From contig JAFECY010000057.1 in assembly GCA_018241865.1 (NCBI GenBank), positions 1-7,037 of the forward strand: a DNA stretch of 7,037 nucleotides, given 5' to 3'. The position numbers were made by a program, and so were the translations under genes. The notes under the pieces are model-generated. The model worked only from the letters and a program-made list of their open reading frames with translations. It was not told where the DNA came from and did not search any database. This document shows positions 1-6,029 of this stretch, piece by piece. Numbering within the stretch: the stretch's first letter is position 1; each line of letters begins with the position of its first letter. The stretch is from Pseudomonadota bacterium. Its GTDB lineage: Bacteria > Pseudomonadota > Gammaproteobacteria > Burkholderiales > Burkholderiaceae_D.

Positions 1-951
1 AAGACTGTGCGTAACCACAGCGCCACCCACCTGATGCACAAGGCCTTGCGCGAAGTGCTGGGCGCACATGTGCAGCAAAAAGGTTCGTTGGTGAATGCGG
101 AACGCACCCGCTTCGACTTCGCCCACAACGGCCCGATGACCGACGAACAAATCCGTCAGGTAGAAACCATCGTCAATGCTGAAGTCCTCGCCAATGCGGC
201 AACGCAAGCACGCGTGATGGCGATCGACGATGCGCAAAAATCCGGCGCGATGATGCTGTTCGGCGAGAAGTATGGCGATGAAGTGCGTGTGCTCGACATT
301 GGCAGCAGCCGTGAATTATGCGGCGGCACCCACGTGCAGCGCACTGGCGACATCGGCCTGTTCAAGGTCGTGGCCGAAAGTGGTGTGGCGGCCGGCGTGC
401 GTCGTATCGAAGCGATCACCGGCGACAATGCGCTGGCTTATTTGCAATCCTTGGAAGCCACCGTCAACCAGGTGGCCGGCACCCTGAAGGCGCTGCCGTC
501 GGAACTGGGTGCGCGCATTGGCGGTGTGCTCGACCAGATCAAGTCGCTGGAAAAGGAACTGGCCGGCATCAAGGGCAAATTGGCTTCCGCCCAAGGCGAC
601 GAGTTGCTGGCGCAAGTGGTCGATGTGAAGGGCATCAAGGTGCTGGCGGCGACGCTGGAAGGCGCCGACGCCAAGGCGCTGCGCGACACCGTGGACAAGC
701 TGAAAGACAAACTGAAGAGCGCCGCCATCGTGCTGGCTGCAGTCGAGGGCGGCAAGGTGCAACTGGCTGCCGGTGTCACCGCCGACAATATCGGCAAGGT
801 GAAGGCCGGCGATCTGGTCAACTTCGTTGCCCAGCAAGTCGGCGGCAAGGGTGGTGGCAAGCCTGACATGGCGATGGCCGGCGGCACCGATCCGAGCGGT
901 TTGCCCAAGGCGTTGCAAGGCGTCAGCGCTTGGGTTGCCGAGAAGGTGTAA
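1..951 (+). CDS. alaS: Alanine--tRNA ligase, C-terminal part (5' end outside window)
   Basis: Attaches alanine to tRNA-Ala in the cytoplasm and hydrolyses mischarged Ser- or Gly-tRNA-Ala. Only the last 316 residues are present. The reading frame is open from base 1, so the aminoacylation domain lies upstream; the full protein is normally about 870 residues. Visible parts, numbered from the window start: the editing-domain zinc motif HSATH (H6, H10), paired with the second half of the site in CGGTH (C107, H111). A coiled-coil-like stretch follows at about 175-200. The C-Ala/DHHA1 domain fills the rest and carries the glycine-rich [15 protein letters not shown] motif at 281-295. All four metal ligands are intact and no frameshift is seen, so this is a functional gene end. 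The stop at 949-951 lies 3 bp before the NUDIX gene, suggesting co-transcription. Confidence 0.98.
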   Translation, partial: KTVRNHSATHLMHKALREVLGAHVQQKGSLVNAERTRFDFAHNGPMTDEQIRQVETIVNAEVLANAATQARVMAIDDAQKSGAMMLFGEKYGDEVRVLDIGSSRELCGGTHVQRTGDIGLFKVVAESGVAAGVRRIEAITGDNALAYLQSLEATVNQVAGTLKALPSELGARIGGVLDQIKSLEKELAGIKGKLASAQGDELLAQVVDVKGIKVLAATLEGADAKALRDTVDKLKDKLKSAAIVLAAVEGGKVQLAAGVTADNIGKVKAGDLVNFVAQQVGGKGGGKPDMAMAGGTDPSGLPKALQGVSAWVAEKV

Positions 952-954
952 CGC

Positions 955-1488
955 ATGACGGCAGCCAGCGAGGAAGTACACGCTTACCGGTATTGCCCGG
1001 TGTGTGCCGCTTCGCTGGTGACGGCAATCGTTGGCGAGCGGGACCGTCTGACTTGTCCGGCTGGACATTGGACACATTGGGATAATCCCTTGCCGGTGCT
1101 GGCCGGGCTGGTCGAATATGCAGGCAAAATTTTCCTTGCGCGGAATGCTGCCTGGCCGGAAAAAACCTATTCCCTCATCACCGGTTTCATGGAGCGCGGC
1201 GAAACGCCGGAGCAGGGCGTGGCACGCGAACTCAAAGAAGAAACCAACCTCGACGCCGGCGAGATTGGTTTGATCGGCGCGTATGAATTCATCCGCAAGA
1301 ATGAATTGATTATCGCGTATCACATTCAGGCCACCGGCGAGATCAAACTGTCCGAAGAATTGCTCGAATACCGGCTGGTTGCGCCGGAAAAACTACGCCC
1401 TTGGCGCACCGGCACCGGTTACGCTATGGCCGACTGGTTACGCGCACGTGGCTTGCCGGTCGATTTTCTGGACTGGCCCTCGGCCTGA
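955..1488 (+). CDS. NUDIX hydrolase with N-terminal zinc ribbon
   Basis: A 177-residue pyrophosphohydrolase that should cleave a nucleoside diphosphate linked to another moiety; the exact substrate cannot be told. The N-terminus holds a zinc-ribbon-like set C14-x2-C17 and C34-x3-H38 (CPVC and CPAGH), as in NudC-like or ADP-ribose-pyrophosphatase-like NUDIX proteins. The NUDIX box runs from G77 to L99, with E83, R91-E92 and the metal-binding pair E95-E96. The usual glycine after the EE pair is replaced by Asn98 (EETNL). The start ATG at 955 has AGAAGG at 941-946, 8 nt upstream, and lies only 3 bp after the alaS stop, so the two genes are probably one operon. The protein is shorter than E. coli NudC (about 257 residues) and lacks its N-terminal domain, so I would not call it nudC. 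It is unlikely to belong to the polyene cluster that begins after the next intergenic gap. Confidence 0.93.
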   Translation: MTAASEEVHAYRYCPVCAASLVTAIVGERDRLTCPAGHWTHWDNPLPVLAGLVEYAGKIFLARNAAWPEKTYSLITGFMERGETPEQGVARELKEETNLDAGEIGLIGAYEFIRKNELIIAYHIQATGEIKLSEELLEYRLVAPEKLRPWRTGTGYAMADWLRARGLPVDFLDWPSA

Positions 1489-1617
1489 TTCGCCTTTTTC
1501 TACGGTTTTCCTTGTGGCACCGCCAGTCGGTTTGACGCTGGCGCTGGCGAACGATCGGTCAGAATAGTGAATTTTTGACCATATGCACGGATAAAAAAAC
1601 CACGTCTCGGCCGGAAA

Positions 1618-1662
1618 AGCCCACAGGGGCGTTTCTGCATGGACACTTTCAAAGTGTGGGCT
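1618..1662. repeat. 8-bp inverted repeat enclosing the palindrome
   Basis: AGCCCACA (1618-1625) and TGTGGGCT (1655-1662) are perfect complements separated by 29 bases. The right arm shares bases 1655-1657 with the right half of the 15-bp palindrome, so in single-stranded nucleic acid the two pairings would exclude each other. It may be a second half-site arrangement for a regulator, an RNA fold in read-through transcripts from the NUDIX gene, or chance. Confidence 0.4.
1643..1657. promoter_or_regulatory. Perfect 15-bp palindrome, candidate operator
   Basis: ACACTTT-C-AAAGTGT: two 7-bp arms around a single central base at 1650. It sits where the -35 element of the TATAAT promoter would be; the right arm ends 17 bp before the -10 hexamer. 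A symmetric site in this position is typical of a dimeric regulator that either recruits polymerase to a promoter with a poor -35 or blocks it. No regulator gene is in the window, so the binding protein is unknown. The symmetry is read directly from the sequence; the role is inference. Confidence 0.55.
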
Positions 1663-1674
1663 GATAGCAGACGT

Positions 1675-1680
1675 TATAAT
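1675..1680 (+). promoter_or_regulatory. Consensus -10 box of the polyene operon promoter
   Basis: TATAAT, a perfect sigma-70 -10 hexamer, ends 29 bp before the first ATG of the operon. Transcription would start near 1687, giving a leader of only about 23 nt. No TTGACA-like hexamer lies 16-18 bp upstream; those positions fall in the palindrome at 1643-1657 and match the consensus poorly. There is no TGn extended -10. The promoter therefore probably depends on an activator. The start site itself is not established. Confidence 0.6.
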
Positions 1681-1709
1681 CTTGGGTTCGGCAAATTACC
1701 CGTAGTTAC

Positions 1710-2453
1710 ATGAATTCAGGCGCTGTACATTTTTCGATTGCAGCCGATGCGGCTTGGGCTCCTGGGATCGAAACTAGGGAAGCTTGGCAGGCTTGGAGCA
1801 CGGGCACATGCCGCATCGAAGCAGGCAGCGAACCGAAGCTGGCCGCGATGCCGCCGATGCTGCGGCGTCGCACCGGCATGCCGTCCAAGATGGCGTTGGA
1901 AGTGGCGTATCAATGTTTGGGCGACCAGCGCGATGTGCCGACGGTGTTTTGTTCGCGGCATGGTGAAGTGCAGCGTTCGGTCACGTTACTGTCCGATTTG
2001 GCGCGTGGCGAACCGTTGTCGCCGACTGCGTTCGGCATGTCGGTACATAACGCCGCCGGCGGTTTGTTTTCGATTGCGCGCGCCGACCACGCCAACAATA
2101 TCGCGTTGAGCGCCGGCAAGAGCGGCGTCGAGCACGCCGTCATCGAAGCATGCGGCTTGTTGCAGGATGGCGAATCGGAAGTGTTGTTGGTGGTGTATGA
2201 CGGCACGTTGCCGGCGGCGTACGCGGCTTTTCGCGATGAGGATGATGCGCCTTACGCCTGGGCTTGGTTGATGCGGCCGGCCGGTGAGACGAATACGGTG
2301 TCGCTGTCATGGTGCACCACCGAGGCAGCGGAGGCGGCTGCGCGTGAAAGCATGCCGGCCGGATTGGCGATTCTGCGTTTTCATGTGCGCGGGGATCGTG
2401 AGTTGGAGCGCACTTGCGATGCGCGTCGCTGGCGTTGGGTGCGCGATGCTTAG
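1710..2453 (+). CDS. Beta-ketoacyl synthase-like protein, chain-length-factor type (ApeC-like)
   Basis: A 247-residue protein resembling the N-terminal half of a ketosynthase (the short ketoacyl-synthase family of aryl polyene clusters). The N-terminal signature is AAWAPGIETREAWQAW at about 14-29. The segment SPTAFGMSVHNAAGGLFSI at 104-122 and the following NNIALSAGKSG correspond to the region before and around the nucleophile elbow, but Ser/Ala occupies the place of the catalytic Cys. With about 250 instead of some 400 residues and no Cys-His-His triad, it should not condense on its own. In APE systems the ApeC protein pairs with a full ketosynthase (ApeO) as a chain-length-factor-like partner; that partner would be encoded outside the window. 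The ATG at 1710 is chosen because it places the family signature at the N-terminus, although no clear Shine-Dalgarno sequence precedes it. It is the first gene of the operon, 29 bp after a TATAAT box. Confidence 0.88.
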   Translation: MNSGAVHFSIAADAAWAPGIETREAWQAWSTGTCRIEAGSEPKLAAMPPMLRRRTGMPSKMALEVAYQCLGDQRDVPTVFCSRHGEVQRSVTLLSDLARGEPLSPTAFGMSVHNAAGGLFSIARADHANNIALSAGKSGVEHAVIEACGLLQDGESEVLLVVYDGTLPAAYAAFRDEDDAPYAWAWLMRPAGETNTVSLSWCTTEAAEAAARESMPAGLAILRFHVRGDRELERTCDARRWRWVRDA

Positions 2454-3225
2454 CTGGGCGTGGCGCGCTTGGCGAGTCCTCGCCACCGGCGTGAGTTTTT
2501 TTCTGTTCGGCGCGGGCGGACTGGTATTGCGTATCGCGGTTTTTCCGCTGATTCATATCTGCATCCGCGAAAAAGAAGCGCGCACTCGGTTGTCGCGCAT
2601 CGTCATACGGTTTGCTATGCGGGCTTTTGTCGAGTTTATGCGCGCGGTTGGTATTTTGCGTTACGAACTGCGCGGCATGGAACGGCTGGATCGCCAAGGC
2701 TTGCTGATTCTGGCGAACCATCCGACCTTGATTGACACGGTGTTTCTGATGGCGTTCGTCAAGCACGCCGGTTGCATCGTAAAAAACAGTTTGTGGGAAA
2801 ACCCGTTTACGCATGGGCCGGTGCGCGCCGCTGATTACATCAACAACAGCTCCGGCCCGGAACTGATCGAGCGCTGCATTGCGGCGCTCAAAACGGGCAG
2901 TAATTTGATCGTGTTCCCGGAAGGGACGCGGACGCCGCGCAACGGCGAACTGAATTTTAAAAGAGGCGCGGCTAATGTCGCCGTGCGCGGTCGCTGGAAT
3001 GTCACGCCGGTCGTCATCCGCTGTACGCCACCCACTTTAAGCAAGGGGGAAAAGTGGTGGCATGTGCCGGTGCGGCGTTTCGATTTCAGCATGGAGGTGC
3101 GGGAGGATATCGCGATACAACGATTCCTCTCGGAAGCAGACAACGAGACAGTCGCTGCACGGCAGTTGACGCATTATTTAGAAGACTATTTTTCCAGGGA
3201 AAATCAGGGTCATGCAATCGCTTGA
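2446..3225 (+). CDS. PlsC-type lysophospholipid acyltransferase-like protein
   Basis: A 259-residue member of the 1-acyl-sn-glycerol-3-phosphate acyltransferase superfamily. It probably moves an acyl or polyene chain from ACP or CoA to a lipid or sugar acceptor at the inner membrane. A hydrophobic N-terminal segment at about 11-38 should anchor it in the membrane. The catalytic motif NHPTLID has H92 and D97 (H-x4-D), and the acceptor-binding motif FPEGTRT is at 157-163. In aryl polyene clusters the equivalent position (ApeD-like) carries such an acyltransferase; the actual acceptor is not shown by the sequence. The frame is open upstream to 2284, but ATG 2446 is preferred: it overlaps the preceding stop by 8 bp (ATGCTTAG) and avoids a long overlap with the ketosynthase gene. 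ATG 2419 remains possible. The ribosome site is weak, so translation is probably coupled to the upstream gene. Confidence 0.9.
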   Translation: MLSWAWRAWRVLATGVSFFLFGAGGLVLRIAVFPLIHICIREKEARTRLSRIVIRFAMRAFVEFMRAVGILRYELRGMERLDRQGLLILANHPTLIDTVFLMAFVKHAGCIVKNSLWENPFTHGPVRAADYINNSSGPELIERCIAALKTGSNLIVFPEGTRTPRNGELNFKRGAANVAVRGRWNVTPVVIRCTPPTLSKGEKWWHVPVRRFDFSMEVREDIAIQRFLSEADNETVAARQLTHYLEDYFSRENQGHAIA

Positions 3226-3472
3226 GCAAGAAGTTAAAGGCCTCATCATCGAGGCGCTACAGTTGGAAGACATCACGCCGGCAGATATCGACGCCGATGC
3301 GCCGCTGTTTGTAGAAGGTCTTGGTCTCGACTCCATCGATGCGCTCGAACTCGGCGTGGCATTGCAGAAACGGTACGGCATTTCGCTGTCGGCCGATTCG
3401 GCGGAAACGCGTCGCCATTTCGCTTCGGTTCGCACGCTGGAAGCGTTGATTGCAGAACACAGAACAAAGTAA
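3212..3472 (+). CDS. Acyl carrier protein 1 (ApeE-like)
   Basis: An acidic 86-residue protein with the four-helix ACP pattern. The phosphopantetheine attachment site is S41 in GLGLDSIDALEL. It would carry the growing acyl or polyene chain as a thioester in the cytoplasm. The start ATG at 3212 lies inside the end of the acyltransferase gene (14-bp overlap). AGGGA at 3196-3200 and CAGGG at 3205-3209 are both upstream, the first at the better spacing. It is followed at once by a second, clearly different ACP, as in aryl polyene clusters that encode two carriers. Which of the two accepts the aromatic starter and which the extender units cannot be read from the sequence. Confidence 0.94.
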   Translation: MQSLEQEVKGLIIEALQLEDITPADIDADAPLFVEGLGLDSIDALELGVALQKRYGISLSADSAETRRHFASVRTLEALIAEHRTK

Positions 3473-3478
3473 GGGGAG
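3472..3478 (+). promoter_or_regulatory. Strong ribosome binding site of the second ACP gene
   Basis: AGGGGAG, which starts at the last base of the first ACP stop codon and ends 4 nt before ATG 3483. It is the strongest internal site of the operon apart from the one at 6752, and it decides against the TTG at 3450 as the ACP2 start. It suggests a high translation rate for this carrier protein. Confidence 0.75.
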
Positions 3479-3482
3479 CAAG

Positions 3483-3746
3483 ATGACTATGACCAGCGCC
3501 ATGAGTAAGGATGCGCTTTTTGCCGAGCTCACCGGCATATTGCAGGAGATGTTCGAGATCGAACCGTCGAAGATCAGCCTGCAATCCAATCTCTACACCG
3601 ACCTCGACATCGACAGCATCGACGCCGTCGATCTGGTGGTGCGCTTGAAGGAATTGACTGGCAAGCGTTTGCAGCCAGAAGTATTCAAATCGGTTCGCAC
3701 CGTGCAAGACGTGGTGGACGCGCTGGCGAACCTGCTCGCGGAGTAA
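3483..3746 (+). CDS. Acyl carrier protein 2 (ApeF-like)
   Basis: An 87-residue carrier protein with the phosphopantetheine site at S45 in DLDIDSIDAVDL. It starts 10 bp after the first ACP stop. It differs strongly from the first ACP outside the attachment helix, so the pair is not a recent duplication and probably has divided roles, such as one binding the starter and the other the elongating chain. The open frame reaches back to a TTG at 3450, but ATG 3483 has a strong Shine-Dalgarno sequence and removes a 23-bp overlap. ATG 3489, two codons further on, is nearly as good because its spacing to the same site is 10 nt. The likely partners are the AMP ligase, the hotdog dehydratase domain and ketosynthases encoded beyond the window. 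Confidence 0.94.
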   Translation: MTMTSAMSKDALFAELTGILQEMFEIEPSKISLQSNLYTDLDIDSIDAVDLVVRLKELTGKRLQPEVFKSVRTVQDVVDALANLLAE

Positions 3747-3766
3747 TCAAAATAAAACGTTTCATC

Positions 3767-4306
3767 GTGACGGTGTTGCCAGTGGCGATCACGCTGTTGT
3801 ACCCGTTTGCCATTTGGCTTGGTCATGGGCAGGTGGAGCCGCGCTTGCTGGCGGGGTTGGTCGTGCTGGCGGCGCTGCTCCGTTTGTTGACAGCGAAATC
3901 CGGCAGTGCCGGTCGCTGGTGGCTGGTTGGCGCGTTGCTGCTGGCGGCTTTTGCCGTCTGGGGCAATGCTTGGACGCCGCTGAAGTTATATCCGGTGTTG
4001 GTCAATGCGGTCATGCTGGGGGTGTTCGGTTACAGCTTGTTCGCGCCGCCGACCGTGGTCGAGCGATTCGCGCGTTTGCAGGAAGGCGAACTGTCGCCGG
4101 CAGCCGTTATCTATACGCGCCGGGTCACGCAAGTATGGTGCGGGTTTTTCATCATCAACGGCTCGATCGCCTTGGCGACGGCGCTATGGGCATCGCCGGC
4201 AACGTGGTCGCTGTATAACGGCGTGATTGCTTACATCATGATGGGAGTGCTGTTTGGCGGCGAATATCTGGTTCGCTGGCGTTTCAAACGACGACAACAT
4301 GTCTGA
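3767..4306 (+). CDS. COG4648-type six-helix membrane protein (ApeG-like)
   Basis: A 179-residue hydrophobic protein with about six membrane segments, at roughly 2-19, 27-42, 51-66, 74-92, 121-141 and 148-166, and a basic C-terminus (RWRFKRRQ). The loop with ERFARLQEGELSPAAVIYTR (100-118) between helices 4 and 5 is the conserved-looking part. This protein family is found with APE-type lipid clusters; its molecular function is unknown, and an inner-membrane assembly or transport role is only a guess. The start is uncertain. GTG 3767 is the first conventional start codon but has no ribosome site. In frame upstream are ATA 3752 and ATC 3746, which would add a basic IKRF-type N-terminus and lie close behind GGAG at 3740-3743. 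The 3' end overlaps the ligase gene by 8 bp. Confidence 0.85.
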   Translation: MTVLPVAITLLYPFAIWLGHGQVEPRLLAGLVVLAALLRLLTAKSGSAGRWWLVGALLLAAFAVWGNAWTPLKLYPVLVNAVMLGVFGYSLFAPPTVVERFARLQEGELSPAAVIYTRRVTQVWCGFFIINGSIALATALWASPATWSLYNGVIAYIMMGVLFGGEYLVRWRFKRRQHV

Positions 4307-6029
4307 CGTGTTCGACATTCTGGATCTGTTCGCCACAAAGCGGCGGCACGACGAGCCGATCGCTTGGCGCGACGGCGCGCGACTCTCGTACGGTGCATGG
4401 CTGGCGCGAGTGCAGTGCTGGATGCGGCTGCTGCAAACCATGCCGGGCGCACGCATGGCGCTGTTCGCGCAGGACAGCATGGAATTCGCTGCCGCCCTGT
4501 TCGGTGCCTGGCATGCCGGCAAGACGGTTTATCTGCCAGCCGATACCTTGCCGGCGACTTGCCAAGCCTTGCGTGCGGAGGTCGATGCTTTTCTGGGAGA
4601 CTTTCCGGCGGAATATGCGCCGCTGCTTCCTGTTGGCGAGTCTGTCGTTTGCGGCGACATGCTCTTGCCGCGTCTCGATCCGAATTTCGTTGGGCTGGTG
4701 GTGTACACGTCAGGTAGCACCGGAACAGCGCAGGCTATTCCCAAAAAATTATCGCAACTGGCGACGGAAGTGCAGACGCTGGAGGCCGCGTTTGGCGGCA
4801 TGGCGGCGCGCGCCGATGTGGTCGCCACGGTGTCGCATCAACATATTTACGGCTTGCTGTTCAAGTTGCTGTGGCCGCTGGCCGCGCGTCGGCCATTGCA
4901 TGCACACAGTCTGATCTTTCCAGAAGAGCTGGCGGCGTTGACGACGCAGCGCGATTGCGTGTTGGTATCCAGTCCGGCGCATTTGAAACGCTTGCCCGAT
5001 AGCCCCGCATGGGTGGCTGCGCCGCACCGCATTCGCGTGGTATTTTCTTCGGGGGGCCCCTTGTCTGCTGACGTGGCGCAAGCGACTGCCGATTTGCTGG
5101 GCGCAGCGCCGGTCGAGGTGTATGGCAGTTCCGAAACCGGCGGCATCGCTTGGCGTCAACGCACCTTGGACAGCGACGAAGGTTGGACGGCTCTGCCCGG
5201 TGTTGCGTGGCGCAGGGATGACGCAGAGGGCGTGCTGGAAGTCCATTCTCCGCATTTGCCGGACGCGACATGGTTCCGTACATCGGATCGCGTGCAAGCG
5301 CTGGATGATCGGCACTTCTTGCTCGGCGGCCGAACGGATCGCATCGTTAAGATCGAGGAAAAGCGTATTTCGCTGGATGCCATTGAAACCTTATTGACGA
5401 CATCGCCGTTGGTGGAAACCGCGCGCGTCGTCGTGCTCGACGGTAAGCGACAGCGGATTGCTGCTTTCGTTGTGTTGTCGGACGATGGAAACAACACCTT
5501 GGTTTCCATCGGCAAGCCGGCGTTGAATACGCAATTGCGCGCGTGGCTGGCGGTCGGCATCGAACGCGTTGCCCTGCCGCGCAGTTGGCATTACCTCGAA
5601 ACCTTGCCGCTGAATGCGCAAGGTAAAACCACGCAAGCCGAATTGCTGGCACTGCTCGCGAATGAGCAGGCAAATGTGCCTGATCTGCCGCACCGCAAGC
5701 TGTTGGAGCAGGAAGCGCAACGTGTCTTGTTCGAGTTGGTTGCTACGCAAGAGCTGGTCTATTTCGATGGGCATTTCGACGAGGCCAGCATCCTGCCCGG
5801 CGTCGCGCAAGTGGAGTGGGCGATTGCCTTTGGGCGCGAGTGCTTCGACTTGCCTGCAAATTTTCTCGGCATGCAAGCCCTCAAGTTTCAGCGGGTGATT
5901 TTGCCGGATATGCCCTTCTTCCTCGAACTGACGCATGACATTGTCAAATCGAGTCTGAATTTTCGATATTTTTCCGTCACCGAACAACATGCCAGCGGGA
6001 AAATTTTTTTCGGGACTGGCGATGTTTAA
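4299..6029 (+). CDS. AMP-dependent acyl ligase fused to ApeI/FabZ-like hotdog dehydratase
   Basis: A 576-residue bifunctional protein. Residues 1 to about 450 form an adenylate-forming ligase that should activate a carboxylic acid, in APE pathways an aromatic starter such as a hydroxybenzoate or cinnamate, and load it onto an ACP. Motifs: the A3 P-loop YTSGSTG at 136-142, here followed by TAQAIPKK so that the usual P-loop lysine is replaced; A5 YGSSETGG at 275-282; A7 TSDR at 328-331; A8 GRTDRIVKIEEKRISLD at 344-360; and the A10 catalytic lysine K443 in LNAQGK. Residues about 465-576 form a hotdog fold. GHF at 491-493 gives the catalytic H492, and ILPGVAQVEW gives E506, the same 14-residue spacing as the FabZ His/Glu pair, so 3-hydroxyacyl-ACP dehydration is likely. 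In some APE clusters these are two proteins (ApeH and ApeI). ATG 4299 is chosen over TTG 4254 because of the 8-bp stop overlap ATGTCTGA. Confidence 0.9.
   Translation: MSDVFDILDLFATKRRHDEPIAWRDGARLSYGAWLARVQCWMRLLQTMPGARMALFAQDSMEFAAALFGAWHAGKTVYLPADTLPATCQALRAEVDAFLGDFPAEYAPLLPVGESVVCGDMLLPRLDPNFVGLVVYTSGSTGTAQAIPKKLSQLATEVQTLEAAFGGMAARADVVATVSHQHIYGLLFKLLWPLAARRPLHAHSLIFPEELAALTTQRDCVLVSSPAHLKRLPDSPAWVAAPHRIRVVFSSGGPLSADVAQATADLLGAAPVEVYGSSETGGIAWRQRTLDSDEGWTALPGVAWRRDDAEGVLEVHSPHLPDATWFRTSDRVQALDDRHFLLGGRTDRIVKIEEKRISLDAIETLLTTSPLVETARVVVLDGKRQRIAAFVVLSDDGNNTLVSIGKPALNTQLRAWLAVGIERVALPRSWHYLETLPLNAQGKTTQAELLALLANEQANVPDLPHRKLLEQEAQRVLFELVATQELVYFDGHFDEASILPGVAQVEWAIAFGRECFDLPANFLGMQALKFQRVILPDMPFFLELTHDIVKSSLNFRYFSVTEQHASGKIFFGTGDV

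Larger units (their letters stand above)
1489..1709. other. Intergenic region between NUDIX gene and polyene-type operon
   Basis: A 221-bp stretch with no credible coding sequence; base composition shifts to AT-rich at 1561-1600 and 1670-1700. It contains a weak 6-bp hairpin just after the NUDIX stop (1521-1526 with 1538-1543, loop 11) without a following T-run, so no convincing intrinsic terminator is visible. Further on are an 8-bp inverted repeat (1618-1625 with 1655-1662), a 15-bp palindrome (1643-1657) and a consensus -10 box (1675-1680). The layout fits the regulatory region of the downstream operon. Read-through from alaS and the NUDIX gene cannot be excluded. Confidence 0.75.

Noticed and set aside
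316..1323. Long minus-strand open frame of 335 codons across alaS and the NUDIX gene
   Set aside because: It is antisense to two clearly recognised genes, has no family motif, and arises from GC-rich codon bias on the opposite strand.
1521..1543. Hairpin CGCCAG/CTGGCG as a terminator after the NUDIX gene
   Set aside because: The stem is only 6 bp with an 11-nt loop, and no T-run follows it.
1575..1595. TTGACC as a -35 box
   Set aside because: No -10-like hexamer lies 16-18 bp downstream; the nearby GATAAA is too close.
2284..2445. N-terminal extension of the acyltransferase from 2284
   Set aside because: The added residues are Arg/Cys-rich, lie entirely over the ketosynthase-like gene in another frame and resemble no family N-terminus.
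2140..2814. Minus-strand open frame of 224 codons
   Set aside because: It lies opposite the ketosynthase-like and acyltransferase genes; the product is low-complexity and rich in His/Arg/Pro with no recognisable domain.
5989..6021. Earlier ATG for the glycosyltransferase
   Set aside because: It would overlap the ligase-dehydratase gene by 41 bp and add 11 residues before the standard GT2 N-terminus; ATG 6022 fits better.
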